Assembly (NCBI RefSeq): GCF_031455295.1
Contig: NZ_JAVDSL010000003.1
Location: forward strand, 310,001 to 374,000
Origin: Leifsonia sp. 1010
GTDB taxonomy: Bacteria > Actinomycetota > Actinomycetes > Actinomycetales > Microbacteriaceae
Reading direction: 5' to 3'
Length of the DNA: 64,000 bases
Part shown: piece after piece, positions 45,208 to 53,945 of the stretch
Layout of the letters: each line of letters opens with the position of its first letter
Position numbering within the stretch: the first letter of the stretch is position 1
Translations under genes and position numbers: made by a program
Notes under the pieces: model-generated
The model's input: only the letters and a program-made list of their open reading frames with translations
Databases searched by the model: none
Told to the model about the DNA's origin: nothing

Positions 45208-46041
45208 ATGACTTCGCAGAAGCACGCGATCGGCATCGACATCGGCGGAACCGGCATCAAGGGAGGCCTGGTCGACCTGTCGACCGGCGAGCTCGTCAGT
45301 GACCGGGTCAAGCTGCCCACCCCGCAGGGCGGCAAGCCGGACGACATCGTCGAGACCACCAAAGAGATCGTCGACCGCCTGGCCCAGGAAGAGCCGGATG
45401 CGCCGGTCGGCGTCTGCTTCCCCGCGATCGTCAGCCACGGGGTCACTCTCTCGGCCGCCAACGTCGCGAAGGACTGGATCGGGCTGCACGCCGAGGACCT
45501 GTTCGAGAAGGCGCTCGGTCGCGACATCCACTTCGTCAACGACGCCGACGCGGCCGGATACGCCGAGACCCGCTTCGGTGCGGCGAAGGGCAAGGACGGC
45601 CTCGTCATCATGACCACGCTGGGCACGGGCATCGGCTCCGCGCTGATCTACGACGGCATCCTCATCCCGAACGCCGAGCTCGGCCACCTCGAGATCGACG
45701 GCCACGACGCCGAGTCGCGCGCCGCGTACTCCGCCAAGGAGCGCGAGGACCTCAGCTGGGAGAAGTGGGCCAAGCGCCTGCAGAAGTACTACTCCACCGT
45801 CGAGTTCCTGTTCACACCCGACCTCTTCATCGTCGGTGGCGGCGTCTCGAAGCACTACGAGGAGTTCCTCCCGCTGCTGAAGCTGAAGACCCCGATCGTC
45901 CCCGCCGTGCACCGCAACAACGCGGGCATCCTCGGGGCCGCCGCCCTCACCGTCCGCAACGAGCGCCGCGACGCCGGCGAGCGCGGCCGCAGCGCCGAGG
46001 CCGGAACGCCCCAGGACGCTCCTGCGCCGACACCGGCATAA
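45208..46041 (+). CDS. ppgK: Polyphosphate glucokinase (ROK family)
   Basis: Phosphorylates glucose using polyphosphate or ATP, an actinobacterial speciality. 277 residues with the phosphate motif IGIDIGGTGIKGGLVD near 8-23, IMTTLGTGIGSALIYDG near 135-151, the ROK-like AELGHLEIDGHDAES and IVGGGVSKHYEEFLPLL. The C-terminal 30 residues are Ala/Glu/Pro-rich. kdpD starts 6 bp downstream. Confidence 0.94.
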   Translation: MTSQKHAIGIDIGGTGIKGGLVDLSTGELVSDRVKLPTPQGGKPDDIVETTKEIVDRLAQEEPDAPVGVCFPAIVSHGVTLSAANVAKDWIGLHAEDLFEKALGRDIHFVNDADAAGYAETRFGAAKGKDGLVIMTTLGTGIGSALIYDGILIPNAELGHLEIDGHDAESRAAYSAKEREDLSWEKWAKRLQKYYSTVEFLFTPDLFIVGGGVSKHYEEFLPLLKLKTPIVPAVHRNNAGILGAAALTVRNERRDAGERGRSAEAGTPQDAPAPTPA

Positions 46042-46047
46042 CGGCGC

Positions 46048-48612
46048 ATGCCGCGGGGTCGCCTCCGGGTGATGCTGGGAGCCGCCCCGGGCGTGGGCAA
46101 GACGTTCGCCATGCTCGAAGAGGGCGAACGGCTCCGCGCGCTCGGGAAGGACGTCGTCGTCGCGATCGTGGAGACGCACGACCGAGCGGCCACCGCCGCT
46201 CTCGTCGACACGCTCGAGGTCGTGCCGCGGCGTACGGTCGAGCACCGCGGGGTGACGCTCACCGAGCTGGACCTGGATGCGGTCCTGCGCCGCAACCCCC
46301 GCGTCGCCCTGGTCGACGAACTCGCGCACACGAACGCTCCGGGGTCGGAGCACGAGAAGCGCTGGCAGGACGTCGAGACCCTGCTGGAGGCCGGGATCGA
46401 CGTGATCTCGACCGTCAACATCCAGCACATCGAGTCGCTGAACGACGTGGTCGAGCAGATCACCGGTGTTCCGCAGCGCGAGACCATCCCGGATGCCGTG
46501 CTGCGGCGGGCGGACCGCATCGAGCTGGTCGACCTGGCGCCGCAGGCGCTGCGCGACCGGCTGGCCGACGGCCTCGTGTACCCGGCAGCGCGGGTGGATG
46601 CGGCCCTGTCGAACTACTTCCGCCTCGGCAACCTGACCGCCCTGCGCGAGCTGGCCCTGCTGTGGCTCGCCGACGAGGTCGACAACGCGCTGCTGCAATA
46701 CCGCGCCGAGCACGGGATCGCCGGCACCTGGGAGGCGCGCGAGCGCGTCGTCGTGGCGCTCACCGGCGGCCCGGAAGGCGAGACGCTGCTCCGCCGCGGA
46801 GCCCGCATCGCCGCTCGGAGCGCCGGCGGCGAACTGCTCGCCGTGCACGTCACCAGCCAGGACGGCCTCCGCGAGGCGCAGCCCGGCGTCCTCGCGGCGC
46901 AGCGCGCGCTCGTGGAGCAGCTCGGTGGCAGCTATCACCAGGTGGTCGGCGACGACATCCCGCGTGCCCTGGTCGAGTTCGCCCGCGGCGAGAGCGCGAC
47001 CCAGCTGGTGATCGGCGTCTCCCGCCGCAGTCGGCTCGCCGCCCTGCTGACCGGTCCGGGCATCGGCGCGACCGTCATCCGCGAGTCCGGTGACATCGAC
47101 GTGCACATCGTGTCGCACGCGCGCGCCGGAGGACGGTTCTCGCTGCCGCGTCCGCGCGGCGGCCTGACGGTGCGGCGCCGGGTGTACGGGTTCGCCCTCG
47201 CCCTGATCGGCGGGCCTCTGCTGACCCTGCTGCTGACCAGCGTGCGGTCGGACGAGTCGATGACGGCGGACGTGCTCAGCTACCAGCTGCTCGTCGTGCT
47301 CGTCGCGCTCGTCGGTGGCATCTGGCCGGCGCTCTTCGCGGCGCTGCTCTCGGGGCTGACACTCGACTTCTTCTTCGTGGACCCGCTCTACACGATCACC
47401 GTGGGCGAGCCCCTGCACCTGCTCGCGCTCATCCTCTTCGTCGTCATCGCGGCGCTCGTCAGCCTGGTGGTCGACCAGGCGGCGCGACGCAGCCGAGCGG
47501 CGATCCGGGCGGCGGCGGAGGCGGAACTGCTGGCCACCGTCGCCGGCGGCGTGATCCGCGGCGAGGATGCGCTGCAGGCACTCGTCGCCCGCACCCGCGA
47601 GGCGTTCGGGCTGAGCGCCGTGCGGCTCGTGGTCGCCGGGCAGGAGCGCGCGGAGTCCGTCGTGGCCGAGGACGGCGAAGCGGACGTGTCGCAACCGGTG
47701 CAGCGCATCCCGGTCGGGCCGGCGGCGGGCGACGACCGAGGCGCGACGACCGGTCGCACGTCCCCCTCGTCGGGGCCGCGCGAGATCGCGACGCTGGAGC
47801 TGTACGGACGCGACTTGGAGGCGAGCGATCGCCGACTGTTGTCGGCCATCGTCGCGCAGCTCGAGGCCGCGCTCGAACACCGCCGCCTCACCGCCACGGC
47901 CGCGGAACTGGCGCCCCTCGCCGAAGCCGACCGTGTGCGCAGCGCACTGCTGGCCGCGGTCGGGCACGACCTCCGCCGGCCGCTCGCCGCCGCGACCGCC
48001 GCGGTGACCACCCTGCGCCAGTCGGATCTCGCGCTCGGCGACGACGACCGGGAGGCCCTGCTGGAGACCGCGGAGGACAGCCTCCACGGACTCGCATCGC
48101 TCGTCACCGACCTGCTCGACGCCAGCCGGGTGCAGGCCGGCGCGCTGGCGGTCTCGCTGGCCCCGACCGAGGTGGATGACGTGGTGCTTCCCGCGCTCGA
48201 CGAACTGGGGGCCGGCCCCGGCGACGTCGAGCTGGACCTCGGCGCCCACGTGCCGCCGGTGCTGGCCGACGGCGTCCTTCTCCAGCGTGTCATTGTGAAC
48301 CTGCTCGGCAACGCCCTCCGCTACAGCCCGCCGGACGCCCGGCCGGTGCTCGCCGCCAGCGAGTTCGCCGGGACGGTCGAACTCCGCGTGATCGACCGCG
48401 GGCCGGGCATCCCCGCCGAGCGTCGGGAGGCGGTCTTCGCGCCGTTCCAGCGGCTCTCCGACACCGACAACGAGGCGGGCATCGGTCTCGGGCTCGCCCT
48501 GTCGAAGGGATTCGTCGAAGGGATGGGCGGCACGCTCGAAGCGGAGGACACCCCGGGCGGCGGCCTCACGATGGTCGTGTCCCTCCCCGCGGCACGGGAG
48601 GTGGACGCGTGA
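46048..48612 (+). CDS. kdpD: Sensor histidine kinase KdpD
   Basis: Senses potassium or turgor and phosphorylates KdpE. 854 residues: N-terminal KdpD domain with GAAPGVGKTFAMLEEGERLR (Walker A near 10-20) and RVALVDELAHTNAPGSEH, then a USP-like domain (about 230-370). A four-TM DUF4118 region (about 390-490) and a GAF-like region follow. HisKA has the phospho-His in VGHDLRRPLAAAT near 640, and the ATPase has VNLLGNALRYSPP and GIGLGLALSKGF. It overlaps kdpE by 4 bp. The kdpFABC pump genes are not in the window. Confidence 0.94.
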   Translation: MPRGRLRVMLGAAPGVGKTFAMLEEGERLRALGKDVVVAIVETHDRAATAALVDTLEVVPRRTVEHRGVTLTELDLDAVLRRNPRVALVDELAHTNAPGSEHEKRWQDVETLLEAGIDVISTVNIQHIESLNDVVEQITGVPQRETIPDAVLRRADRIELVDLAPQALRDRLADGLVYPAARVDAALSNYFRLGNLTALRELALLWLADEVDNALLQYRAEHGIAGTWEARERVVVALTGGPEGETLLRRGARIAARSAGGELLAVHVTSQDGLREAQPGVLAAQRALVEQLGGSYHQVVGDDIPRALVEFARGESATQLVIGVSRRSRLAALLTGPGIGATVIRESGDIDVHIVSHARAGGRFSLPRPRGGLTVRRRVYGFALALIGGPLLTLLLTSVRSDESMTADVLSYQLLVVLVALVGGIWPALFAALLSGLTLDFFFVDPLYTITVGEPLHLLALILFVVIAALVSLVVDQAARRSRAAIRAAAEAELLATVAGGVIRGEDALQALVARTREAFGLSAVRLVVAGQERAESVVAEDGEADVSQPVQRIPVGPAAGDDRGATTGRTSPSSGPREIATLELYGRDLEASDRRLLSAIVAQLEAALEHRRLTATAAELAPLAEADRVRSALLAAVGHDLRRPLAAATAAVTTLRQSDLALGDDDREALLETAEDSLHGLASLVTDLLDASRVQAGALAVSLAPTEVDDVVLPALDELGAGPGDVELDLGAHVPPVLADGVLLQRVIVNLLGNALRYSPPDARPVLAASEFAGTVELRVIDRGPGIPAERREAVFAPFQRLSDTDNEAGIGLGLALSKGFVEGMGGTLEAEDTPGGGLTMVVSLPAAREVDA

Positions 48613-49313
48613 AGATCCTCATCGCCGACGACGACCCGCAGATCCTGCGCGCGCTGCGCATCCTGCTCACCGCCCGGGGCTATCAGGTGCTCACCGCGCG
48701 CAGCGGGGCGGAGGCGCTCAGCGTGGCCGTCGACCAGCATCCCGACCTGGTGATGCTCGACCTGGGCATGCCGGAACTCAACGGCATCGAGGTCATCGAA
48801 GGGCTCCGCGGCTGGTCGAGCGTGCCCATCCTGGTGGTCTCCGGCCGCACGGGCTCCGCCGACAAGGTCGACGCCCTCGACGCCGGCGCCGACGACTACG
48901 TCACCAAGCCGTTCGCGGCGGACGAGCTGCTCGCGCGCATCCGCGCCCTCACCCGGCGGCAGAGCACGACGGCGGACGAACCGGTCATCACGTTCGGCGA
49001 CGTGACGGTGGACCTCGCGGCGCGCCAGGTGACCCGGCGGGACGGGGACGGGAGCGCGGTGCGGCTCACGCCGACGGAGTGGCAGATCTTGGAGGTGCTG
49101 CTGCGGAACCCGCGGCGGTTGGTGACGCGCCAATCCCTGCTGACCCAGGTGTGGGGTCCGCAGTACACGACCGACACCGGCTATCTGCGGCTGTACCTGT
49201 CGCAGCTGCGCAAGAAGCTGGAGCCCGAGCCGTCGCGGCCGCGCTACCTGCTGACCGAGCCCGGGATGGGCTACCGCTTCACGCCCGACGACGCCAACAC
49301 CGACGCGTCCTGA
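48609..49313 (+). CDS. kdpE: Response regulator KdpE
   Basis: 234 residues, OmpR/PhoB type. The receiver has ILIADDDPQILRALRILL (acid pocket), phospho-Asp in LVMLDLGMPELNG near 53, and KPF near 102. The C-terminal winged helix has LTPTEWQILEVLLRNPRRLV and YLRLYLSQLRKKLEPEPSRP. Start overlaps the kdpD stop (GTGA), so the two are coupled. Confidence 0.94.
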   Translation: MKILIADDDPQILRALRILLTARGYQVLTARSGAEALSVAVDQHPDLVMLDLGMPELNGIEVIEGLRGWSSVPILVVSGRTGSADKVDALDAGADDYVTKPFAADELLARIRALTRRQSTTADEPVITFGDVTVDLAARQVTRRDGDGSAVRLTPTEWQILEVLLRNPRRLVTRQSLLTQVWGPQYTTDTGYLRLYLSQLRKKLEPEPSRPRYLLTEPGMGYRFTPDDANTDAS

Positions 49314-49317
49314 CGCC

Positions 49318-49374
49318 GCACATTCGGCACGAATGTGCGTTTTGGGCGCGCGAAAGCGCACATTCGGCACGAAT
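49318..49374. repeat. Direct plus inverted repeat between kdpE and rnpB
   Basis: A 17-bp direct repeat GCACATTCGGCACGAAT at 49318-49334 and 49358-49374. The 10-bp arms CGAATGTGCG/CGCACATTCG (49330-49339, 49357-49366) form a hairpin with TTTTGGG in the loop. It lies 5 bp after kdpE and faces the rnpB 3' end; perhaps a shared terminator. Confidence 0.65.
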
Positions 49375-49382
49375 CTCGTAAG

Positions 49383-49757
49383 GGAATGGGCCGGCTGATA
49401 CGCCGGGTTCTGTCACGGTGCGAGCACCGCGGACGGCCATCTATCTCGGGACGACGTTGCCGCCGCCCTCCAGCGGTCTACCCGGGGACGAGACGAGCAG
49501 CCTCATGGTCCCCTGTCCGACCTTGCTCCGGGCGAGGTTTACCCAGCCGGCCGGGTCGCCCCGGCCGCTGGTGGTCTCTTACACCACCGTTTCACCCTTA
49601 CCGCGGGCCGAAGCCTGCGGCGGTCTGCTTTCTGTTGCACTTTCTCGCGGGTTGCCCCGGGTGGGTGTTACCCACCGCCCTGCTCTGCGGAGCCCGGACG
49701 TTCCTCGGCGGCCCGCTCTCGCGGACCGACGCGACCGTCTTGCCGACCCATTCCGCG
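49383..49757 (-). ncRNA. rnpB: RNase P RNA (bacterial type A)
   Basis: Catalytic RNA of tRNA 5' maturation, on the minus strand. Universal elements are seen: GAGGAACGTCCGGGCTCC (P4/CR-I region), GTGCAACAGAAAGCAGACCG (CR-II/III region) and, near the 3' end, ACAGAACCCGGCGTATCAGC. Ends GGAATGGGTCGGC and GCCGGCCCATTCC pair as P1. Boundaries are estimated from P1. About 375 nt, the usual size. Confidence 0.93.
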
Positions 49758-49812
49758 CTCAACGATAGCGCAGCGGTCTGAGCTGGACCGCCGCCCGGCC
49801 TCGGACCACGAA

Positions 49813-50547
49813 TCAGAGCCCCGAGTCCTCCCCGCGCACCAGGATGGCGCCGCTGTCGGGGCAGAGCACCACGTCGTCGGCCGCGGCGCGACGGATGTCG
49901 GACAGGTCCGACTCCGTCAGCTTCACGTTGGAGCCCATGGAGACGCCGCGGATGAGCGCGGCGGCACCGATGCCGTAGCGCGTGCGCTGGCGCTCGTACA
50001 GCTCGATCAGGTCGGCCGGGAGCGTCTCCGCGATGGCTGCGCGGTCTTTCGCGAGCGCCGTTCGTTGCGCCTCCAGCTTGCCGGCCTCTTCATCGCGTTC
50101 GCCTTCGAGCACGGCGACGCGGCCGTTCAACTCGGCACGTTCCGCCTCCACGCCGGCGAGCGCCTGCTCGAGGTCTTCGACGCGCTGCATGACGGTCAGC
50201 TCGATCTCTTCGAGGTCGTTCTTGCGCTTGGCGAGCGACGCGAGCTCCGCCTCGAGCGCCTGGACGTCTTTCATCGAGGCCGACTGCTGCACGCGGTCGG
50301 AGTCGCGCTTCGCCCGTGCATCGACGATCTGGACGTCGGACTCGATGCGCTTGAGCTCCGCCCGGGCGTCTTCCAGCTCTCCGGTGGCGGCGATCCACCG
50401 CGCGCGAAGAGCCTCCACCTCCGGCTGCAGCTTCAGGAGCTCGGCCGCCTGCGGCAGGTTCTTGGTGGCGTGGGCGAGCTGCGCCAGGCGGGTGTCGGCC
50501 GCCTGGAGGCGCAGGAGCTCGTTCTGGTCGGCGGGGCTGGCTTTCAC
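49813..50547 (-). CDS. Coiled-coil protein with degenerate C4 zinc ribbon
   Basis: 244 residues from GTG 50547 (VKASPADQNELLRLQAADTR). Long antiparallel coiled coil (about 20-180) then a C-terminal ribbon of the actinobacterial zinc-ribbon family. In the usual family members the ribbon has two CxxC pairs. Here they read RGVSMGSNV and LCPDSGAILV, so only one of four cysteines remains and zinc binding is doubtful. The role is unclear, presumed nucleic-acid related. It pairs with the Nif3-like gene 28 bp upstream. Confidence 0.85.
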   Translation of the reverse strand: MKASPADQNELLRLQAADTRLAQLAHATKNLPQAAELLKLQPEVEALRARWIAATGELEDARAELKRIESDVQIVDARAKRDSDRVQQSASMKDVQALEAELASLAKRKNDLEEIELTVMQRVEDLEQALAGVEAERAELNGRVAVLEGERDEEAGKLEAQRTALAKDRAAIAETLPADLIELYERQRTRYGIGAAALIRGVSMGSNVKLTESDLSDIRRAAADDVVLCPDSGAILVRGEDSGL

Positions 50548-50575
50548 GGTGTGGTGCTTCCTTCGTGCGAGGTGA

Positions 50576-51394
50576 TCATTGCAGGATGACGAAATCCCAG
50601 GGGTCGGTGCGGAGCTCGCTGACGACGACTTCGACCCCCGGCAGCGCGGCGCGCAGCTGATCGGCGGCGGTGTCGAGCCAGAGCCACTCGCTCGCCCAGT
50701 GGGAGACGTCGAGGAGGGCGGGGCCGCCGCCGAGCACCGCTTGCTCGCGTGCTTCGGAGGCGGGATGGTGCCGCAGGTCGGCGGTGATGTAGACGTCGGC
50801 ATCCCGCACGGCGTCGCTGCCGAGCAGGGAGTCACCCGCTCCGCCGCAGAGGGCGACGCGCGTGACCGGCTGGTGGTAGTCGCCGGCGGCCCGGACTCCC
50901 CCGGCCGTCGGCGGGAGGATGTCGGCGAGCGCGCGAGCGAGCTGCCCGAGCGTCGTCGGCTGTGGGAGGTTGCCGACGCGCCCGATGCCCGTCGTGCCGT
51001 CGGCCGCCGGTGAGATCGGGCGCGTATCGCGGAGCCCCAGCCGCGTGGCGAGGACGTCGCTGGTGCCGGCGGCGACCACGTCGGCCGTGGTGTGCGCGGC
51101 GTACAGGGCGACGCCGCCGCGGATCAGCCGGGCGAGCAGCGCGCCCTTGTACCGGTCCTCCGCGATGCTGGTGACTCCGCGCAGCAGAAGCGGATGGTGG
51201 GCGATCAGCAGGTCGGCGTCGAGCTCCACCGCCTCGTCCACGGTCGCCGCGACCGCATCCACGGACAGCAGGATGCGCTCGATCGAAGCGGCCGGATCAC
51301 CCGTCACGAGCCCCGGCGCATCCCAGCTCTCGGCACCGCCGAGCGGCCAGAGCCGCTCGATGGTGTCGCGGACGGAGGCGAGGGCGTGAGGCAT
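50576..51394 (-). CDS. Nif3-like dinuclear metal centre protein (GTP cyclohydrolase-1-like family)
   Basis: 272 residues. N-terminal LWPLGGAESWDAPGLVTGDP, metal ligands in LLIAHHPLLLRGVTS near 62-76 and YAAHTTADVV near 96, then VALCGGAGDSL near 180 and the C-terminal HWASEWLW. These are Nif3/DUF34 hallmarks. The function in bacteria is not settled. Followed by the zinc-ribbon gene in the same direction, a conserved actinobacterial pair. Confidence 0.92.
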   Translation of the reverse strand: MPHALASVRDTIERLWPLGGAESWDAPGLVTGDPAASIERILLSVDAVAATVDEAVELDADLLIAHHPLLLRGVTSIAEDRYKGALLARLIRGGVALYAAHTTADVVAAGTSDVLATRLGLRDTRPISPAADGTTGIGRVGNLPQPTTLGQLARALADILPPTAGGVRAAGDYHQPVTRVALCGGAGDSLLGSDAVRDADVYITADLRHHPASEAREQAVLGGGPALLDVSHWASEWLWLDTAADQLRAALPGVEVVVSELRTDPWDFVILQ

Positions 51395-51494
51395 GTCGAT
51401 CAGCCTACGGGATGCGATCCGGACGGCACCGGACGAGCCGAAGATGTGGAGAACGCGACCACGCGCCGCGCTGTGGACGGAATCCCCCGTCGCG

Positions 51495-53759
51495 TCACGC
51501 CGCCGCCAGCTCCTGCCGCCGCACGGCCGGCACGGCGCTCACCAGTACTCCGAACATCCCGATGACGAGGGCGATGACCACCCCGATGTTGCTGGCGCCG
51601 ATGCCCGCATTCGGGTCGATGCCGACGAGGCGGAAGAGGTATCCCTCCCACGCCAGCCAGGGCAACGGCGAGCTGATCGTTCCCCACCCGACCGCCGTTC
51701 CGGCCACCAAGAGGCCCACGTTGATCCACCGCCAGTCCGGGTAGACGCCGCCGCGAGCGAGCAGCGACGCCTGGTGGAAGCGGCGGGTGCGGAGCATCAT
51801 CTCGCCCGAGAACACGCCGACCCACGCGGCGACCGGCACGGAGAGGGCGGTCGGGACGCCACGGATGACGGCGGACAGGTCGGTCACCGTCGCGGCCAGC
51901 ACGATGCCGACCGCAGCGATCGCCGCACCGGCGATCAGCGTGCTCCACCGGCGCCCGAGTTTGACGCCCAGCGCGTCGAGGGTGAATCCGGCCGAGTACA
52001 CGGTCAGCACGAGCGCCGAGACGAGCGACAGCCCCACGGCGAGCAGCAGCGGCAGCGGGTACCACGCGGGAAGTCCGAGCTGCACGAGGCCCGCCACCGG
52101 GTCGCGCGCGAGCTCTCCCGCCAGCCCGGGATCGGATGCGGCCAGCAGTCCCCCGTACGACACCAGCAGCAGCGGGGGCACGCCTGCGCCGAACGTCGCC
52201 CACAACATCGCCGCACCGCCCGATGACAGCGGCCGCTGGTAGCGCGCGACCTCGGCGCTGCTCATCGCCCAGGCCAGCCCGACGTAGCTGAACACGATGA
52301 CGGCCCCCGTGACCACGTGCGTCCACAGCGCGTCGGGGACGGCGAGCGCCCGCGACACATCCACGTGCCGCCAGGTCGCCGCCACCATCAGGGCGATGAG
52401 CACGGCGGAGGCGATCGTCAGCACCAGCTGCACCCGCGCGACGAGGGCGTACCCGAAGTAGGCGACGGCGACGGCGACCAGGATGGTGACCGCCAGCCCC
52501 GCGGACGTCGCGAGCACCGCATCCCCCGGCCACTGCTCTGCGACCGTGAGCGACCCGGCCGCGGAGCCCGCCAGCCAGAGCAGGACCGACCCCCAGAACA
52601 GCTTCACGACCAGCGCGAGCACCGTCGGGATGATGTTGCCGCGGAGGCCGAATGACGCGCGGGAGACGACCAGCGTCGGCTGGCCGCTCCACTTGCCGGC
52701 GAGCGTGCCGAGGCCGAGCGGCAGGAACGAGAGTGCGACGCCGACGAGGGTCGCGACGAGCAGCTGGCGCAGACTCAGCCCGAGCACGAAGAGCGTCGCG
52801 CCGACCCCCACGCTGATGAGCGAGGAGGTGCCGGCGAACCAGAGCCAGAACATCCGGGAGGCGCGTCCGACCCGGCGCTCGACGGCCGTCGGCTCGAGGT
52901 CGGCGGCCTCTGGGACGAAGACCCCGGGACGGCGCTTCGCGGGGGCGTCGGGTGTGGACACCTCGCCGGTGGGCGGCGGACCGGCAGTCGCGGCCTCCGA
53001 CGCGGCCACGGGAGTCGGGAGGTCGGCACCGCTCGAGTCGTCCGTGTCGGTCTCCGACGCGGCCCGCTCGGACTCGACCGGAGGCGCAGCGGGAGCGACC
53101 GCCGTCACCACCGGGACGAGGGGAACCGGTTCCGAATCCCGTGGAGCCAGTTCTTCCGGCACCAGCGCGAGTGGCTCCGCCCGCGCGAGCGGCGGATAGG
53201 CGGGCGGCGCGACGGCCGCGACGGGTTCCGGCTCCGGCTCGGGCTCAGCTTCGGCGGGCGCCGACGCATGCCGCCCCGGCCGGTGCCCTTCGTCCCCGTC
53301 CTCCGGCTCGCGCTCGGCGACCGGCAGGGCGTGCGCGCCGGTGGGATGCGCCTCCCGCGTCTCCTGCAGCGCCTCCTGTTCGGTCGCCGACTCCGGCTCA
53401 CTGCGCTGGATCGGGATCGCGGCCGTCGCCACCCACGGGCTGAAGGTCGGCTCGGGCCCGGTCGGCTCCCGGCGAACGGGCAGGTCGTCGAAGCTGATCG
53501 CCTGCGTCGGCGGCCCCGTCCATTCCCCTTCGTCGTCGTCCGCAGCATCGGCACCGCCTGCGTCGACATCCACTTGCTCGAACGCCACCTCGTCGGCCGC
53601 CACTGAGCCCGGCGCACCGTCGTCGGACGCCTCCTCCGCGCCCCCGCGGAGCGCCTCGGGAGGGATGATCGGGATGGCTGACGTGATGCGGGCGACCTCT
53701 TCCTCGAGCACGCTCGCCAGCTCGTCGTCGCTGTGCCGATCGGCCGCTCCCCGGTCCAT
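51495..53759 (-). CDS. NCS1-type permease with long acidic N-terminal extension
   Basis: 754 residues from the ATG at 53759. The first 300 or so residues are acidic, Pro/Ala/Glu-rich and probably disordered (MDRGAADRHSDDELASVLEE, then repeated PEPEPEP). The permease domain follows with about 12 TM helices: SLISVGVGATLFVLGLSL, LGTLAGKWSGQPTLVVSRAS, the FGLRGN turn, LAWAMSSAEVARYQR, VYSAGFTLDALGV. This is the cytosine/purine/allantoin permease pattern. Substrate unknown. An N-terminus of this length is unusual for the family. Confidence 0.85.
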   Translation of the reverse strand: MDRGAADRHSDDELASVLEEEVARITSAIPIIPPEALRGGAEEASDDGAPGSVAADEVAFEQVDVDAGGADAADDDEGEWTGPPTQAISFDDLPVRREPTGPEPTFSPWVATAAIPIQRSEPESATEQEALQETREAHPTGAHALPVAEREPEDGDEGHRPGRHASAPAEAEPEPEPEPVAAVAPPAYPPLARAEPLALVPEELAPRDSEPVPLVPVVTAVAPAAPPVESERAASETDTDDSSGADLPTPVAASEAATAGPPPTGEVSTPDAPAKRRPGVFVPEAADLEPTAVERRVGRASRMFWLWFAGTSSLISVGVGATLFVLGLSLRQLLVATLVGVALSFLPLGLGTLAGKWSGQPTLVVSRASFGLRGNIIPTVLALVVKLFWGSVLLWLAGSAAGSLTVAEQWPGDAVLATSAGLAVTILVAVAVAYFGYALVARVQLVLTIASAVLIALMVAATWRHVDVSRALAVPDALWTHVVTGAVIVFSYVGLAWAMSSAEVARYQRPLSSGGAAMLWATFGAGVPPLLLVSYGGLLAASDPGLAGELARDPVAGLVQLGLPAWYPLPLLLAVGLSLVSALVLTVYSAGFTLDALGVKLGRRWSTLIAGAAIAAVGIVLAATVTDLSAVIRGVPTALSVPVAAWVGVFSGEMMLRTRRFHQASLLARGGVYPDWRWINVGLLVAGTAVGWGTISSPLPWLAWEGYLFRLVGIDPNAGIGASNIGVVIALVIGMFGVLVSAVPAVRRQELAAA

Positions 53760-53834
53760 GGCCCCCAGACTACGACGCGCCGCCCCCGAGCAGCAGAGCC
53801 TCCCTCCCGCGCGACCCCCACCCACCGACCCCGC

Positions 53835-53905
53835 CCACCGTCGAGTCCGCACATTTAGCACGTTTCGCGCCGAGAAACGGTAAGTCTCTGCGGACTCGGC
53901 GGTGG
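53835..53905. repeat. Long intergenic inverted repeat, family A copy 3 (degenerate)
   Basis: Outer arms CCACCGTCGAGTCCGCA and its near complement (one mismatch), and inner CGTTTC/GAAACG arms; the middle has diverged. Unlike the other two copies it lies between divergent genes (permease and thyA). Confidence 0.75.
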
Positions 53906-53945
53906 CGGGCCAGGATGCGCGGGCGGGGGAAGTAGCATCGGGGGT

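Noticed and set aside
44527-48249. Very long minus-strand open frame (over 1200 codons) across TetR, ppgK and kdpD
   Set aside because: It is antisense to three well-identified genes and has no recognisable domain; high GC removes stop codons in this frame.
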